From contig DUDB01000020.1 in the NCBI GenBank assembly GCA_012959525.1, forward strand, positions 66,991 to 130,990: a stretch of 64,000 nucleotides of DNA, written 5' to 3'. This DNA is from Planctomycetota bacterium. GTDB taxonomy: Bacteria; Planctomycetota; UBA1135; GCA-002686595. This document shows, in pieces, positions 46,478 to 56,804 of this stretch (its first letter is position 1; each line of letters opens with the position of its first letter). A program made the translations under genes and the position numbers. The notes under the pieces are model-generated. The model did no database searches. It was not told the DNA's origin and saw nothing but the letters and a program-made list of their open reading frames with translations.

Positions 46478-46578
46478 GGATTTCGTGCAGCCCATGGGGA
46501 TGCGCATGGGGCGCAACAGAGTAGCCTCTCCGGCTCGCAATCGTAGGGGTCACACCTGCGCAGCCCATTTCGTCCCGC

Positions 46579-47745
46579 ATGTCCTACCCCACCCTCCGCA
46601 TCGAAACCGACACCCTCCCTGGGGGGCCCTGGATCTTTGGCCGTCAGGTTCCCGCCCAGGAAACTCCTGAGGATGGCGCTCTTGTGGAGGTCATTGATCC
46701 TAGGGGCCGGTTTGTGGGCCATGGGCTCTACAACGGGGCCTCGGACATTCGAATCCGGCTGCTTTCGCGAGGCAAGCGCTCAGACTTGCGCCGGCCCCGG
46801 GAGTTCTTGCAGCGCCGTGTGGCCAGCGCCCTGCGTCTGCGCCACCGGGTGCTGCGTCTCCATGAGACCACCAGCGCCTACCGGGTTGTCCACGCAGAGG
46901 GGGACGATCTGTCGGGCCTCATCATCGACCGGCTCGGGCCCATTTTTGTTTGCGAGTACCACTGCTTGGGCTTCTGGTCCCTGCGTGAGGACATCGAGTG
47001 GGTTCTTGGCCAGATCGATCCGGACGCAGAGGTGGTCCACCGCATCCCCAAGTCCGCCGCAAGGCTAGAAGGAATGGAGCACACCGAGCCCCCGGAAGGC
47101 CCGGACGTGTGGATTGAGGAGAATGGAGTTGGGTTCCCCATTACGCCGGGCCGCGGGCACAAGACGGGCTGGTTCTGCGACCAGCGGGACAACCGCCAGC
47201 GAGTCGCCCAGTTGGCAAATGGTCGCGACGTCCTTGACCTGTGTTGCAATGCGGGTGGCTTCTCCGTCCCCGCAGCCGTTCAGGGGGCGCGCCGCGTCCG
47301 GGCCGTAGATCTGGACGAGGAGGCCCTGCGCCGGGGTGCGCTCGCTGCCGGTCAGGCCGGAGTCGATGTCGAGTTCATCCACCGCGACGCCTTCAATGTG
47401 CTGCGTGGCGTCTGCGAAGAGGCGCGGCGGCCCGATCTCCTGATCGTCGACCCCCACAAGCTTATTGCCGGTCGCGCGCGCATGGAGGAAGGCAAGCGCA
47501 AGTACCTCGACCTCAATGCTCTGGCATTTCAGGCCGCTGCACCCGGCGCCCTCGTGGCCACGTTCTCCTGCTCCGGAGCGCTGGAATTGGCCCAGTTCCT
47601 GGGCATCTGCTTCCAGGCTGCAAGGAGGGCCGAACGGGGGATCAAGGTTTTGGAAATCATGGGTGCGGGGCCAGATCATCCACAGAGGCCTGAATTCCCG
47701 CGGTCGCGCTATCTCAAGGGGGCTCTCCTGGCCCTGGATGGCTAA
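46579..47745 (+). CDS. RlmI-like class I SAM-dependent RNA methyltransferase
   Basis: 388 residues. An N-terminal PUA-like domain (about 1-75: P-W-I-F-G-R-Q and G-H-G-L-Y-N-G-A-S-D-I-R-I-R) is followed by an RNA-methyltransferase core with G-W-F-C-D-Q-R-D-N-R, D-L-C-C-N-A-G-G-F-S and F-S-C-S-G. This is the YccW/RlmI layout (23S rRNA m5C). The catalytic-loop D-P-P reads D-P-H, a departure from the family. The exact target base is not known. Confidence 0.85.
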   Translation: MSYPTLRIETDTLPGGPWIFGRQVPAQETPEDGALVEVIDPRGRFVGHGLYNGASDIRIRLLSRGKRSDLRRPREFLQRRVASALRLRHRVLRLHETTSAYRVVHAEGDDLSGLIIDRLGPIFVCEYHCLGFWSLREDIEWVLGQIDPDAEVVHRIPKSAARLEGMEHTEPPEGPDVWIEENGVGFPITPGRGHKTGWFCDQRDNRQRVAQLANGRDVLDLCCNAGGFSVPAAVQGARRVRAVDLDEEALRRGALAAGQAGVDVEFIHRDAFNVLRGVCEEARRPDLLIVDPHKLIAGRARMEEGKRKYLDLNALAFQAAAPGALVATFSCSGALELAQFLGICFQAARRAERGIKVLEIMGAGPDHPQRPEFPRSRYLKGALLALDG

Positions 47746-47927
47746 TCCCGGGGTCCGTAGCTCCTCTGTTGGGGTGGAATTCCAAGCCACCAGAGCGCAT
47801 AATGGGCGCTAGTACGCCTCCGGGGGGAACGAAACGTGTTTCGTCTCCGGAGGCGCATTCATGCCCGGACAAATCGTTCACTTTTGAAGGGCCTCCATCT
47901 TTCCCATTTGCGCTTAGGTCGGCACCC

Positions 47928-50111
47928 ATGAGACTTCCCATTTTCGTCAGCCAAGAGAAGTGGCAGGAATTTGATGAGGGTTGGCAGGAACTGATTGGTT
48001 CAGGGGAGCCCATTGACGACTTGCTGGATGCCATCCGCTTGGCCGGCACCAAGAAGCGCATGGCCAGTCGCACCAAGCAAGCTCATGACCACTCGCTGGC
48101 CCTCACCGAGGAAGGTCGACACTCGGACGCCGCCCGGTTGGCTGGCACGGCTCTCGTTGCCGGCGGGAACCCCGCCGATTTGACGGAGATCCTGATGGAA
48201 GCAGCGCAGACCGCCTGGGCCGAGGAAGTTTGGTTCGAGCCCTACTGTGAGCTCACCGGATTGCGTGCAGGCGGCGCGGATCTGCGAGGGCCGTGGAGAT
48301 CCTTCGCCAAGTTGTGCGCCTTCGAGAAGGGTGCCCTCGTCTACCACCCGGGTGGTTGGGGTTCCGGAGAGATTCAGGAGGTCACCCCGGCCCGCCTAGA
48401 GATGAAGGTCCGCTTTTGGAACAAGCGCGAGGACACCTTCCCGCTGCACGCGGCGGTTGAGATCTTCGAACCCCTGCGGGAGGCGGATCTACGTGGGCGT
48501 CATTTTCGGGATCCGGAGGGCGTCATCAAGGAGGCGAAGAAGGACCCCCTCGATGCCCTTAGGGCTATTACGGCGACCCACAATGGCCGAGCCACGACCG
48601 CGGCTGTGCGGAACGCAATGATGGGGATCGGAGTCGAGGGGAGCGCCTGGTCCGCCTGGTGGCGCAAGGCCCGCAAGCTCGCTGAGAACTCGGAGTGGTT
48701 CGAGGTGACGGGAACGCCCCAGAAGTCCATCATCTCACTTTTGCTCACGGCCAAGGATCCCATGCAGACTCTGCGCAAGACCCTTGAGCGCGCTTCTGGG
48801 CTGGCTCAGGCCCACTCCAAGGTGCGGGACCTCTTGACGGGCGGAACAACCGATGAGGCCCTGGTCGAGATGGCCCTTGGGGTGCTCGAGGAGCACGCGC
48901 TGATGGACAGCGAGCCGCTGGAAGATCGTGTCGCGGTCTGGCTGCTGCTACGGGCCAAGCGGGGCGAATCGCCCCCGCAGCTCGCTGAGGCCCTAGCGCC
49001 CCTGATTGATGCTGAGACCCCGGCGGACCCCGCCACTCCCCCGGCCCTGTGGCAGTTGTTCAGGGACCTGCCCAGCGTGAAAGACCAGGAGCGTGCGCTC
49101 GACGTAATGCCCGAACTCTTGGGCGAGACCTGGTTGGACGAGGTCTGCGCGCACCTCCCCCATGCGGGAGACGGTCAGGTGCGGCCACTCGTCGATAGGC
49201 TCCTCAAGGAAAACCGCCAGGATGCGATGTCCGTTCACTACGCGGGTCTCTTGGCCCGCCCACACCGTGCGCCAGCACTACTGGTCTCGCTGGCCGGTAT
49301 ATTTGAACGGCAAGAACTGAGCGAGGGCTTCCCCACGAGGCCTCAACGGGCTCACGCACTCTTGAATTTGGCCACGAACCTGTACCGCAGCAAGCGCGGC
49401 AATCCGCAGATGACCCGAGTATGTGGGCGCCTCACAGAGCTCCTGGCGGGCGGCACAGACCCCCTGCTCAGGACTCTCCTAGCGGAGGCCGATGACGGCA
49501 CCCTGCGCGGCGTCAACACCCTGATAAAGCGCGGCGTGGAATCGGAGATCGACCACATGGTCACCGAGATCTGCATCGACCGGGATCGCCATTTCTACGC
49601 AGGTCAGAGTGGCCCCTTCTGGGAGGGCGAAACTATCTGGACCACCAAGGCCGGCTTGGAGCGTCGCTCTGCTGAGCTACGGGTTCTGGTGGATGAGAAG
49701 ATCCCCGCCAACCAGGAGGCCATCGGGCGGGCTGCGTCATTTGGCGACCTGTCTGAGAACTCCGAGTGGGAGGCCGCCATTGCTGAGCAACGCACCCTTA
49801 CGGGTCGCGCTATGGAGATCGAAGAAGAGCTTCGACTGGCCGGGCTGCTTGAAGAGGTTGCCATTCCCGTGGACACGGTTTGCCCGGGCTCCATCGTCCG
49901 CTACCGCGAGCTTGAGAGCGGCAACGAAGAGCGGATCGTCATCCTAGGGCCGTGGGACGGAGAGCAATGGCAGGGCATCCAGGTGGTCTCCTACCGGGCC
50001 CCGCTCGCCGCGGGCCTCTTGGGTCTGCAAGTGGGTGCCGTTGAGAACATCGTACTCCCAGCGGGGGAAATCGAGATCCAGGTTCTTGAGCAGGAAATCC
50101 CCGCTCTCTAG
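47928..50111 (+). CDS. Giant GreA-domain transcript-cleavage-like factor
   Basis: 727 residues, against about 158 for ordinary GreA. The C-terminal about 150 residues carry the GreA/GreB signature G-D-L-S-E-N-S-E-W at about 606-614 in a coiled coil and an FKBP-like C-terminal domain ending in V-L-E-Q-E. The N-terminal 550 residues are mostly helical, with a Tudor/SH3-like patch near 125-160 (F-E-K-G-A-L-V-Y-H-P-G-G-W-G-S-G-E-I). Chlamydial GreA proteins have a comparable long N-terminal region. ATG 47928 is chosen; the upstream frame is unlikely. It could modulate RNA polymerase; whether it rescues backtracked complexes is not shown. Confidence 0.85.
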   Translation: MRLPIFVSQEKWQEFDEGWQELIGSGEPIDDLLDAIRLAGTKKRMASRTKQAHDHSLALTEEGRHSDAARLAGTALVAGGNPADLTEILMEAAQTAWAEEVWFEPYCELTGLRAGGADLRGPWRSFAKLCAFEKGALVYHPGGWGSGEIQEVTPARLEMKVRFWNKREDTFPLHAAVEIFEPLREADLRGRHFRDPEGVIKEAKKDPLDALRAITATHNGRATTAAVRNAMMGIGVEGSAWSAWWRKARKLAENSEWFEVTGTPQKSIISLLLTAKDPMQTLRKTLERASGLAQAHSKVRDLLTGGTTDEALVEMALGVLEEHALMDSEPLEDRVAVWLLLRAKRGESPPQLAEALAPLIDAETPADPATPPALWQLFRDLPSVKDQERALDVMPELLGETWLDEVCAHLPHAGDGQVRPLVDRLLKENRQDAMSVHYAGLLARPHRAPALLVSLAGIFERQELSEGFPTRPQRAHALLNLATNLYRSKRGNPQMTRVCGRLTELLAGGTDPLLRTLLAEADDGTLRGVNTLIKRGVESEIDHMVTEICIDRDRHFYAGQSGPFWEGETIWTTKAGLERRSAELRVLVDEKIPANQEAIGRAASFGDLSENSEWEAAIAEQRTLTGRAMEIEEELRLAGLLEEVAIPVDTVCPGSIVRYRELESGNEERIVILGPWDGEQWQGIQVVSYRAPLAAGLLGLQVGAVENIVLPAGEIEIQVLEQEIPAL

Positions 50112-50141
50112 CGCGCCACCCCCGTCAACTCACAACTCTAG

Positions 50142-51644
<1,503 letters not shown>

Positions 51645-51648
51645 TCCG

Positions 51649-52584
51649 GTGCGCGGTCGGCTTGCCCCCAGCCCCAGCGGTGACCTGCACCTGGGGCATG
51701 CTCGTTCTTTCCTTCTTGCCTGGTGGCAGGCGAGGTCCCAGGGCGGTGAGATCATTCTGCGCATGGAGGATCTGGACGCGGACCGCTGCGTGGAGGGCGC
51801 CGAGCAATCGGTACTTGAAGACCTGCACTGGCTCGGGATTGATTGGGACGGCGAGATTGTGCGCCAGAGTGACCGCCTTCAGTTGTACGAGGACGCGCTT
51901 ACCAAGCTGTGGTCGGACGGGCATCTCTATCCCTGCACGTGCACTCGCAAGGAACTAGCGGAGGCGGCGAGCGCACCACACCCGACCGAGACTCCGCAGG
52001 GGCCGGGGGGCGCCGAGCCGGGCCTCTACCCCGGAACCTGCCGGGGGCGTTTTGACAGTCGTGAGGCAGCCATGGAGGCGACGGGTCGGGGTGCCGCCTG
52101 GCGCATGAAGATCCCACCGGGGGAGTGCTCGTTTCGAGATGGCATCTGGGGGGATTACGTCGAGGACGTCTCGGCCACAGTAGGTGACTTTCCCGTCACC
52201 ACCAAGGACGGTCGCGCCGCGTATCAGCTTGCCGTGGTCGTCGATGACGCGGACCAGGGAGTAGATCACGTCCTACGGGGAGACGACCTCCTCTCGTCCA
52301 CTGCGAGGCAGATCCACCTCCAGCGGGCCTTGGGGCTTCCCTCCCCGGCCTGGTACCACGTGCCGTTGGTTATCGACGGCACGGGGCAGCGACTCGCTAA
52401 GCGCCATGACTCCCTCTCCCTGAGGCGGCTACGAGAAGGCGGATGGAAGGCATCTGAGGTGCTGTCCTGGGTTGCGTCGAGCGTGGGATTGGATGGGGTC
52501 AGCAGGGCTACGGCCTCTGACTGGCTGGAGGATTTCCGGTTGGAGTCCCTTCCCCAGGGAGCCGTGATTGGTCCTGTCTCCTGA
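51649..52584 (+). CDS. gluQ: Glutamyl-Q tRNA(Asp) synthetase
   Basis: 311 residues; a truncated GluRS that glutamylates queuosine on tRNA-Asp. R-L-A-P-S-P-S-G-D-L-H-L-G-H contains the HIGH-type signature (H-L-G-H), and L-A-K-R-H-D-S stands for KMSKS. Zinc-site cysteines: Y-P-C-T-C-T and G-T-C-R-G. The anticodon-binding domain is absent, as expected. GTG 51649 is preferred to ATG 51610, which lies within ahcY. Confidence 0.9.
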   Translation: MRGRLAPSPSGDLHLGHARSFLLAWWQARSQGGEIILRMEDLDADRCVEGAEQSVLEDLHWLGIDWDGEIVRQSDRLQLYEDALTKLWSDGHLYPCTCTRKELAEAASAPHPTETPQGPGGAEPGLYPGTCRGRFDSREAAMEATGRGAAWRMKIPPGECSFRDGIWGDYVEDVSATVGDFPVTTKDGRAAYQLAVVVDDADQGVDHVLRGDDLLSSTARQIHLQRALGLPSPAWYHVPLVIDGTGQRLAKRHDSLSLRRLREGGWKASEVLSWVASSVGLDGVSRATASDWLEDFRLESLPQGAVIGPVS

Positions 52585-52654
52585 GCCTCCAGATCCGGGG
52601 ATCATGACCGCGGACCTTGACACTTCACCGCCTAGAGGTACCTTTCCCTTGGAG

Positions 52655-52730
52655 TCCCCGATAGCTCAGTTGGTAGAGCAACCGGCTGTTAACCGGTTTG
52701 TCGCAAGTTCGAGTCTTGCTCGGGGAGCCA
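52655..52730 (+). tRNA. tRNA-Asn (anticodon GTT)
   Basis: TCCCCGA pairs with TCGGGGA, followed by G and an encoded CCA. Anticodon loop CTGTTAA gives GTT. D-arm GCTCAGTTGGTAGAGC and T-loop AGTTCGAGT are normal. Confidence 0.97.
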
Positions 52731-52750
52731 CTACCTTTGCTGGAGGAGGC

Positions 52751-52768
52751 CGCTCCGAAAGCGGAGCG
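52751..52768 (+). terminator. Hairpin after tRNA-Asn
   Basis: CGCTCC and GGAGCG form a 6-bp stem with a 6-base loop 20 bases after the tRNA, followed by CTTGACCTCT. Weak T-run. Confidence 0.35.
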
Positions 52769-52890
52769 CTTGACCTCTGCTCCTGAAGGTCGCGGGCTCG
52801 GCGCTCGTCGCAAGTGCTGCAGCGCGAGCCCCTCTCGGGTCTGGGGGGTTGTCTCCGGGCATCGGAGTTGGGATCATTTCCCCCTCAACT

Positions 52891-53370
52891 ATGCCGCGCA
52901 TTCTCTCCTCTTTGCTTGTTCTCGTTGTGGCCTGGGGTCTCTGGTCAGGGCACGGGGAGCCGCTGATCGTAGGTTTTGGGGCCCTGTCCTGCCTGGCCGT
53001 GTTCGGGATTTCCAGGCGCATGGACCGCGTGGTCGGAGAGCAACCGCTGGACTACGGGTTGGCCCTCCGGAGCCTGGGCTACCTGCCGTGGTTATTGCTC
53101 CAGATAGTCAAGTCCAACCTAGATGTGGCGCGCCTGATCGTCGGCTCCGCGCCGACGGTTCACTCGCACCTGATTCGGGTCCAAGCCGATCAAGCCACGG
53201 AGTTAGGACGGGTGATCTATGCCAACTCGATCACCTTGACCCCGGGGACGATCACGCTTGACCTGAGAGGCCAGGATCTACTTGTGCACGCTTTGACTCG
53301 GTCTGCAGCAGAGGGCGTTCAGGAAGGCGAGATGGGCCGGAGGGTATCGAGGCTGGAGGGGCAGGGGTGA
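52891..53370 (+). CDS. mrpE: Multisubunit Na+/H+ antiporter subunit E
   Basis: 159 residues. Two N-terminal helices, then L-P-W-L-L-L-Q-I-V-K-S-N-L-D-V-A-R and I-Y-A-N-S-I-T-L-T-P-G-T-I-T-L-D, diagnostic of MrpE. First of ten overlapping genes forming an Mrp-type operon. ATG 52891 gives the standard N-terminus; TTG 52849 is in frame but unlikely. Confidence 0.92.
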   Translation: MPRILSSLLVLVVAWGLWSGHGEPLIVGFGALSCLAVFGISRRMDRVVGEQPLDYGLALRSLGYLPWLLLQIVKSNLDVARLIVGSAPTVHSHLIRVQADQATELGRVIYANSITLTPGTITLDLRGQDLLVHALTRSAAEGVQEGEMGRRVSRLEGQG

Positions 53371-53648
53371 TGTTCACCGCCGCGCTCATTGGAATCCTGG
53401 TCACCATGTGCCTGGCCTTGGTCCGAGGAGGGCTTGGGCCAACGGTTTTTGACCGCATCTTGGCCGTCAATGCCATGGGAACCCAGACGGTGCTGCTGAT
53501 TGCCGTGGCCGGATTCTGGTCGGGTCGGCCAGAGTGGCTCGATTTGGCCCTGGTCTATGCCCTGGTGAACTTTGTCGGAACGATCGCAGTCCTCAAGTAC
53601 ACGCGCTTCGGCAGCCTAGGCGAAGATCACACGCGGGCGCAGCCATGA
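53370..53648 (+). CDS. mrpF: Multisubunit Na+/H+ antiporter subunit F
   Basis: 92 residues with three hydrophobic segments. G-P-T-V-F-D-R-I-L-A-V-N and A-L-V-N-F-V-G-T-I-A-V-L-K-Y match MrpF. The ATG shares one base with the mrpE stop; GTG 53367 is a one-codon-longer alternative. Confidence 0.92.
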   Translation: MFTAALIGILVTMCLALVRGGLGPTVFDRILAVNAMGTQTVLLIAVAGFWSGRPEWLDLALVYALVNFVGTIAVLKYTRFGSLGEDHTRAQP

Positions 53649-53968
53649 TGATCGTGGACGCCTTGAGCTGGGTGCTTCTCGTGGGCGGCTCGCTACTGTG
53701 TGTCGTTGGCGGGTTGGGCCTACTACGACTGCCGGACGTCTACACGCGGGCCCACGCCGCCGGAATCAACGACACCCTCGGGTCCTGGGCGATACTCCTC
53801 GGCCTCATGCTGCAGGCCGGACTCGGACTCGTCACAGTCAAACTGGCCATGATAGGCCTGTTCATGGCCCTGGTAGGTCCGGTGTCGAGCCACGCGCTTC
53901 TCAAGGCGGCCTATGCACATGGGGTGCGCGTGCAGTCGAGTGACGAGGAGCCCGCCGATGTGGATTGA
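53645..53968 (+). CDS. mrpG: Multisubunit Na+/H+ antiporter subunit G
   Basis: 107 residues, three helices. G-L-L-R-L-P-D-V-Y-T-R-A-H-A-A and G-P-V-S-S-H-A-L-L-K-A-A-Y are the MrpG hallmarks. ATGA overlap with mrpF. Confidence 0.93.
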   Translation: MMIVDALSWVLLVGGSLLCVVGGLGLLRLPDVYTRAHAAGINDTLGSWAILLGLMLQAGLGLVTVKLAMIGLFMALVGPVSSHALLKAAYAHGVRVQSSDEEPADVD

Positions 53969-54530
53969 GATCCTGCTCTTTGGGCTCTTGCTCATTACCG
54001 CCGTCACTATCGTCGGCCTGAATGACCTCTTTGCAGCGGCCATGTTGAGCGGCATTTTTAGCCTGCTATGCGCAAGCCTGTTCACCCTGATGGATGCGGT
54101 GGACGTGGCCTTCACGGAGGCTGCCGTGGGTGCGGGGATCTCCACGGTCTTGATGATTGGTGCGCTGGCGCTGACGGGCAGCCGGGAGTACCAGCAGCCC
54201 ACGCGTTTGGGACCCTTCGTGGTCGTCTTGCTCACGGGGGCGATGCTGATCTACGGAACGCTGGACATGCCAGCCTACGGCGACCCCGCGGCCCCCATCC
54301 ACCAGCACGTGGCCCCGGAGTACGTCGCCGGGACGGACGCAGAGTTCGGCATCCCAAATATTGTGACCGCCGTTCTGGCCAGCTACCGGGGTTTCGACAC
54401 CTTGGGTGAAACCGCGGTCATCTTCACGGCGGGGGTTGGGGTCATGGCTCTGCTGTTGGGACGCCGCAAGCGAGAGGACGAGATCCAAATCGAGCCTTCG
54501 GAAGATGAGCTCAAGGGAGGGGACGCGTGA
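53958..54530 (+). CDS. DUF4040/MbhD-like antiporter subunit
   Basis: 190 residues, four or more helices. I-T-A-V-T-I-V-G-L-N-D-L-F-A-A-A and F-T-E-A-A-V-G-A-G-I-S-T-V-L resemble the DUF4040 module found at the C-terminus of full-length MrpA or as MbhD in hydrogenase clusters. Here it is a free-standing subunit. The second half (L-G-P-F-V-V-V-L-L-T and D-T-L-G-E-T-A-V-I-F-T-A-G) matches the MbhE-like portion. Overlaps mrpG by 11 bases. Confidence 0.85.
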   Translation: MWIEILLFGLLLITAVTIVGLNDLFAAAMLSGIFSLLCASLFTLMDAVDVAFTEAAVGAGISTVLMIGALALTGSREYQQPTRLGPFVVVLLTGAMLIYGTLDMPAYGDPAAPIHQHVAPEYVAGTDAEFGIPNIVTAVLASYRGFDTLGETAVIFTAGVGVMALLLGRRKREDEIQIEPSEDELKGGDA

Positions 54531-54973
54531 GCATCAAGCCCCCCATGCGAATGCGCGAAAAGGTTCTTCTGCGTGTGGCTTCCAAGGCGTTCATTCCACT
54601 GATCCTGCTCTTTGCCCTGTACGTTCAGTTTCACGGGGATTTTGGGCCGGGCGGTGGATTCCAGGCCGGTGTCATCTTCGCCGCAGGCTTCGTTCTCTTC
54701 GGCTTGATCTTTGGGCTTGAAGCTCTTCAGCAGGTTGTGCCCTGGTCCATCGTTGAGCGTGCCGTGGCCCTGGGACTGCTCGTGTACGGGGGCGTGGGGG
54801 TTAGCTGCATTCTCCGCGGCGGGCGGTTCTTGGATTATGGGGTCTTGGACCATCACAGCCCCATGCATGGACAGCACCTGGGCATCCTCATCATCGAACT
54901 GGGGGTCGGCCTCACTGTGGCCGCCACCATGTTGGCCATCTTCTACGCCATGGCTGGCCGGGGACGCGCCTGA
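54527..54973 (+). CDS. mrpB: Multisubunit Na+/H+ antiporter subunit B
   Basis: 148 residues, four helices. F-H-G-D-F-G-P-G-G-G-F-Q-A-G-V-I and G-I-L-I-I-E-L-G-V-G-L-T-V match MrpB. GTG start in a GTGA overlap with the preceding gene. Confidence 0.93.
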   Translation: MSIKPPMRMREKVLLRVASKAFIPLILLFALYVQFHGDFGPGGGFQAGVIFAAGFVLFGLIFGLEALQQVVPWSIVERAVALGLLVYGGVGVSCILRGGRFLDYGVLDHHSPMHGQHLGILIIELGVGLTVAATMLAIFYAMAGRGRA

Positions 54974-55338
54974 TGGAGGCCTTGGGTATCTGGAACTACT
55001 GGGGTGTCGTGCTCCTGATGATGATCGGCCTGTACACGGTCATTGCCCGTGACCACCTGGTCAAGAAGCTCATCGGCTTGGGCATCTTTCAGGTGGCGGT
55101 CATCCTGTTCTACGTCTCCATGGGGAAGGTCACCGGTGGAACGGCTCCGATCATTCCCGAGGGTGCAGATGGAAGCGAGGTCTACTCCAACCCGCTACCA
55201 CACGTCCTCATGCTGACCGCCATTGTGGTTGGTGTGGCGACCCTGGCGGTCGGCCTGGCCTTGGTGATTCGCATCCGCGAAGCCTACGGCACCGTTGAAG
55301 AGGACGAACTGCAACGCCAAAACAGGGCCGGGTCATGA
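54973..55338 (+). CDS. mrpC: Multisubunit Na+/H+ antiporter subunit C
   Basis: 121 residues, three helices, NuoK-like. D-H-L-V-K-K-L-I-G-L-G-I-F-Q and P-L-P-H-V-L-M-L-T-A-I-V-V-G-V-A match MrpC. Starts by a one-base overlap (TGATG) with mrpB. Confidence 0.93.
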   Translation: MEALGIWNYWGVVLLMMIGLYTVIARDHLVKKLIGLGIFQVAVILFYVSMGKVTGGTAPIIPEGADGSEVYSNPLPHVLMLTAIVVGVATLAVGLALVIRIREAYGTVEEDELQRQNRAGS

Positions 55339-56804
55339 GCGAACACCTGAGCGCTCTGATCGTGGTGCTGCCGCTCCTGGCGGCTCCGGTCTGCCTGCTC
55401 CTGAGGCAGACCCGCATGGTCCGGGCCTGGACCTCAATCGTCGCCTGGGCCTGTCTGTGCATGGCCCTGACCCTTCTGGAGCGTGTGCACACCGGGGGCG
55501 TCATCACCTATGCGATGGGAGGCTGGGACCCACCGCTTGGCATCGAGTACAGGCTCGACGCGTTGAACGCGTATCTGCTGGTGATCGTGACCGCCATCGC
55601 CTCGGTTGTCTTTCCTTCCGGGGTCATCCTCACCGATACGTCCCTGCCGGAAGGCAAGGCTCACCTGTACTTCGCGGCGCTCCTCTTGTGCCTTGCAGGC
55701 TTGCTGGGCATCACCTCTACCGGGGACCTGTTCAACGTCTTTGTCTTTGTGGAGATCACCTCCCTCTCGTCCTACACGCTCATCAGTCTTGGAAAGAACC
55801 GCCAGGCTCTGACGGCGGCGTTCTCCTATCTGGTCATGGGCACCATCGGCGGCACCTTCCTGCTCGTGGGCATTGGATTCCTGTACCAGGTGACGGGCAC
55901 GCTGAACATGAATGACCTGGCCTTGCGCCTCCCGGAGCTGCTGGGTTCGCGCACCATACTGGCTGGGTTTGCGTTCCTCATGGTGGGTGGCAGTATCAAG
56001 TTGGCCGTCTTTCCGCTCCACCAGTGGTTACCCAACGCCTACACCCACGCGCCGGCCGCGGTCTCGGCGTTCATCGCAGCCACGGCGACCAAGGTCTCCT
56101 ACTACCTACTGGCTCGGATTATTTTCACGGTCTTCGGGGCCGCCTTTGTCTTCGACGCACTGCATCTGCACTGGCTGTTGATGCCCCTCGCCATTGCCGC
56201 GATGTTCGCTGGCTCACTCGCCGCTGTATTCCAGACCGACCTCAAGCGACTGCTGGCCTACTCGAGCATTGCCCAGATCGGCTACATGACCTTGGGCCTG
56301 TGTATGGCCTCGGAAACCGGTTTGACCGGAGGCATCGTGCACCTCTTCAATCATGCGCTGATGAAAGGCGGCTTATTCCTGGCGGTGGCCTGTGTCGTGA
56401 TGCGCACGGGCTCCTCGTCGGTAAACGCCATCAGCGGGCTAGGCCGCAAGATGCCCCTCACCATGGCAGCCATTGTCGTCGGGGGGCTGAGCCTGATCGG
56501 TGTGCCGGGGACGGCGGGCTTCATCTCCAAGTGGTACCTGGTGGTCGGCGCCCTCGAGCGGGGCTGGTATGCGGTCAGCGTACTGATCCTTCTCAGCTCC
56601 CTCATCGCGGTCGTCTATGTTTGGCGTTTGGTTGAGACCGCCTTCTTCGGCGTACCCGAGCATGAGGTCTGCGAGGTGCCCTGGACGTCCTGGCTGCCCA
56701 CCTGGATTCTTATCGGCGCCACCTTGGTCTTTGGGATCTGGACGGACGTGACGGTTGGCGGTGCAAGCGCCGCTGCCCGCGCCCTCCTAGGGGTGACCCC
56801 GTGA
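55335..56804 (+). CDS. mrpD: Antiporter large subunit D (first of three NuoL/M/N-like subunits)
   Basis: 489 residues, about 14 helices. Conserved proton-channel Glu140 in F-V-F-V-E-I-T-S and Lys222 in S-I-K-L-A-V-F-P-L-H-Q-W-L-P are present. Overlaps mrpC by ATGA. This is the most MrpD-like of the three large subunits. Confidence 0.9.
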   Translation: MSEHLSALIVVLPLLAAPVCLLLRQTRMVRAWTSIVAWACLCMALTLLERVHTGGVITYAMGGWDPPLGIEYRLDALNAYLLVIVTAIASVVFPSGVILTDTSLPEGKAHLYFAALLLCLAGLLGITSTGDLFNVFVFVEITSLSSYTLISLGKNRQALTAAFSYLVMGTIGGTFLLVGIGFLYQVTGTLNMNDLALRLPELLGSRTILAGFAFLMVGGSIKLAVFPLHQWLPNAYTHAPAAVSAFIAATATKVSYYLLARIIFTVFGAAFVFDALHLHWLLMPLAIAAMFAGSLAAVFQTDLKRLLAYSSIAQIGYMTLGLCMASETGLTGGIVHLFNHALMKGGLFLAVACVVMRTGSSSVNAISGLGRKMPLTMAAIVVGGLSLIGVPGTAGFISKWYLVVGALERGWYAVSVLILLSSLIAVVYVWRLVETAFFGVPEHEVCEVPWTSWLPTWILIGATLVFGIWTDVTVGGASAAARALLGVTP

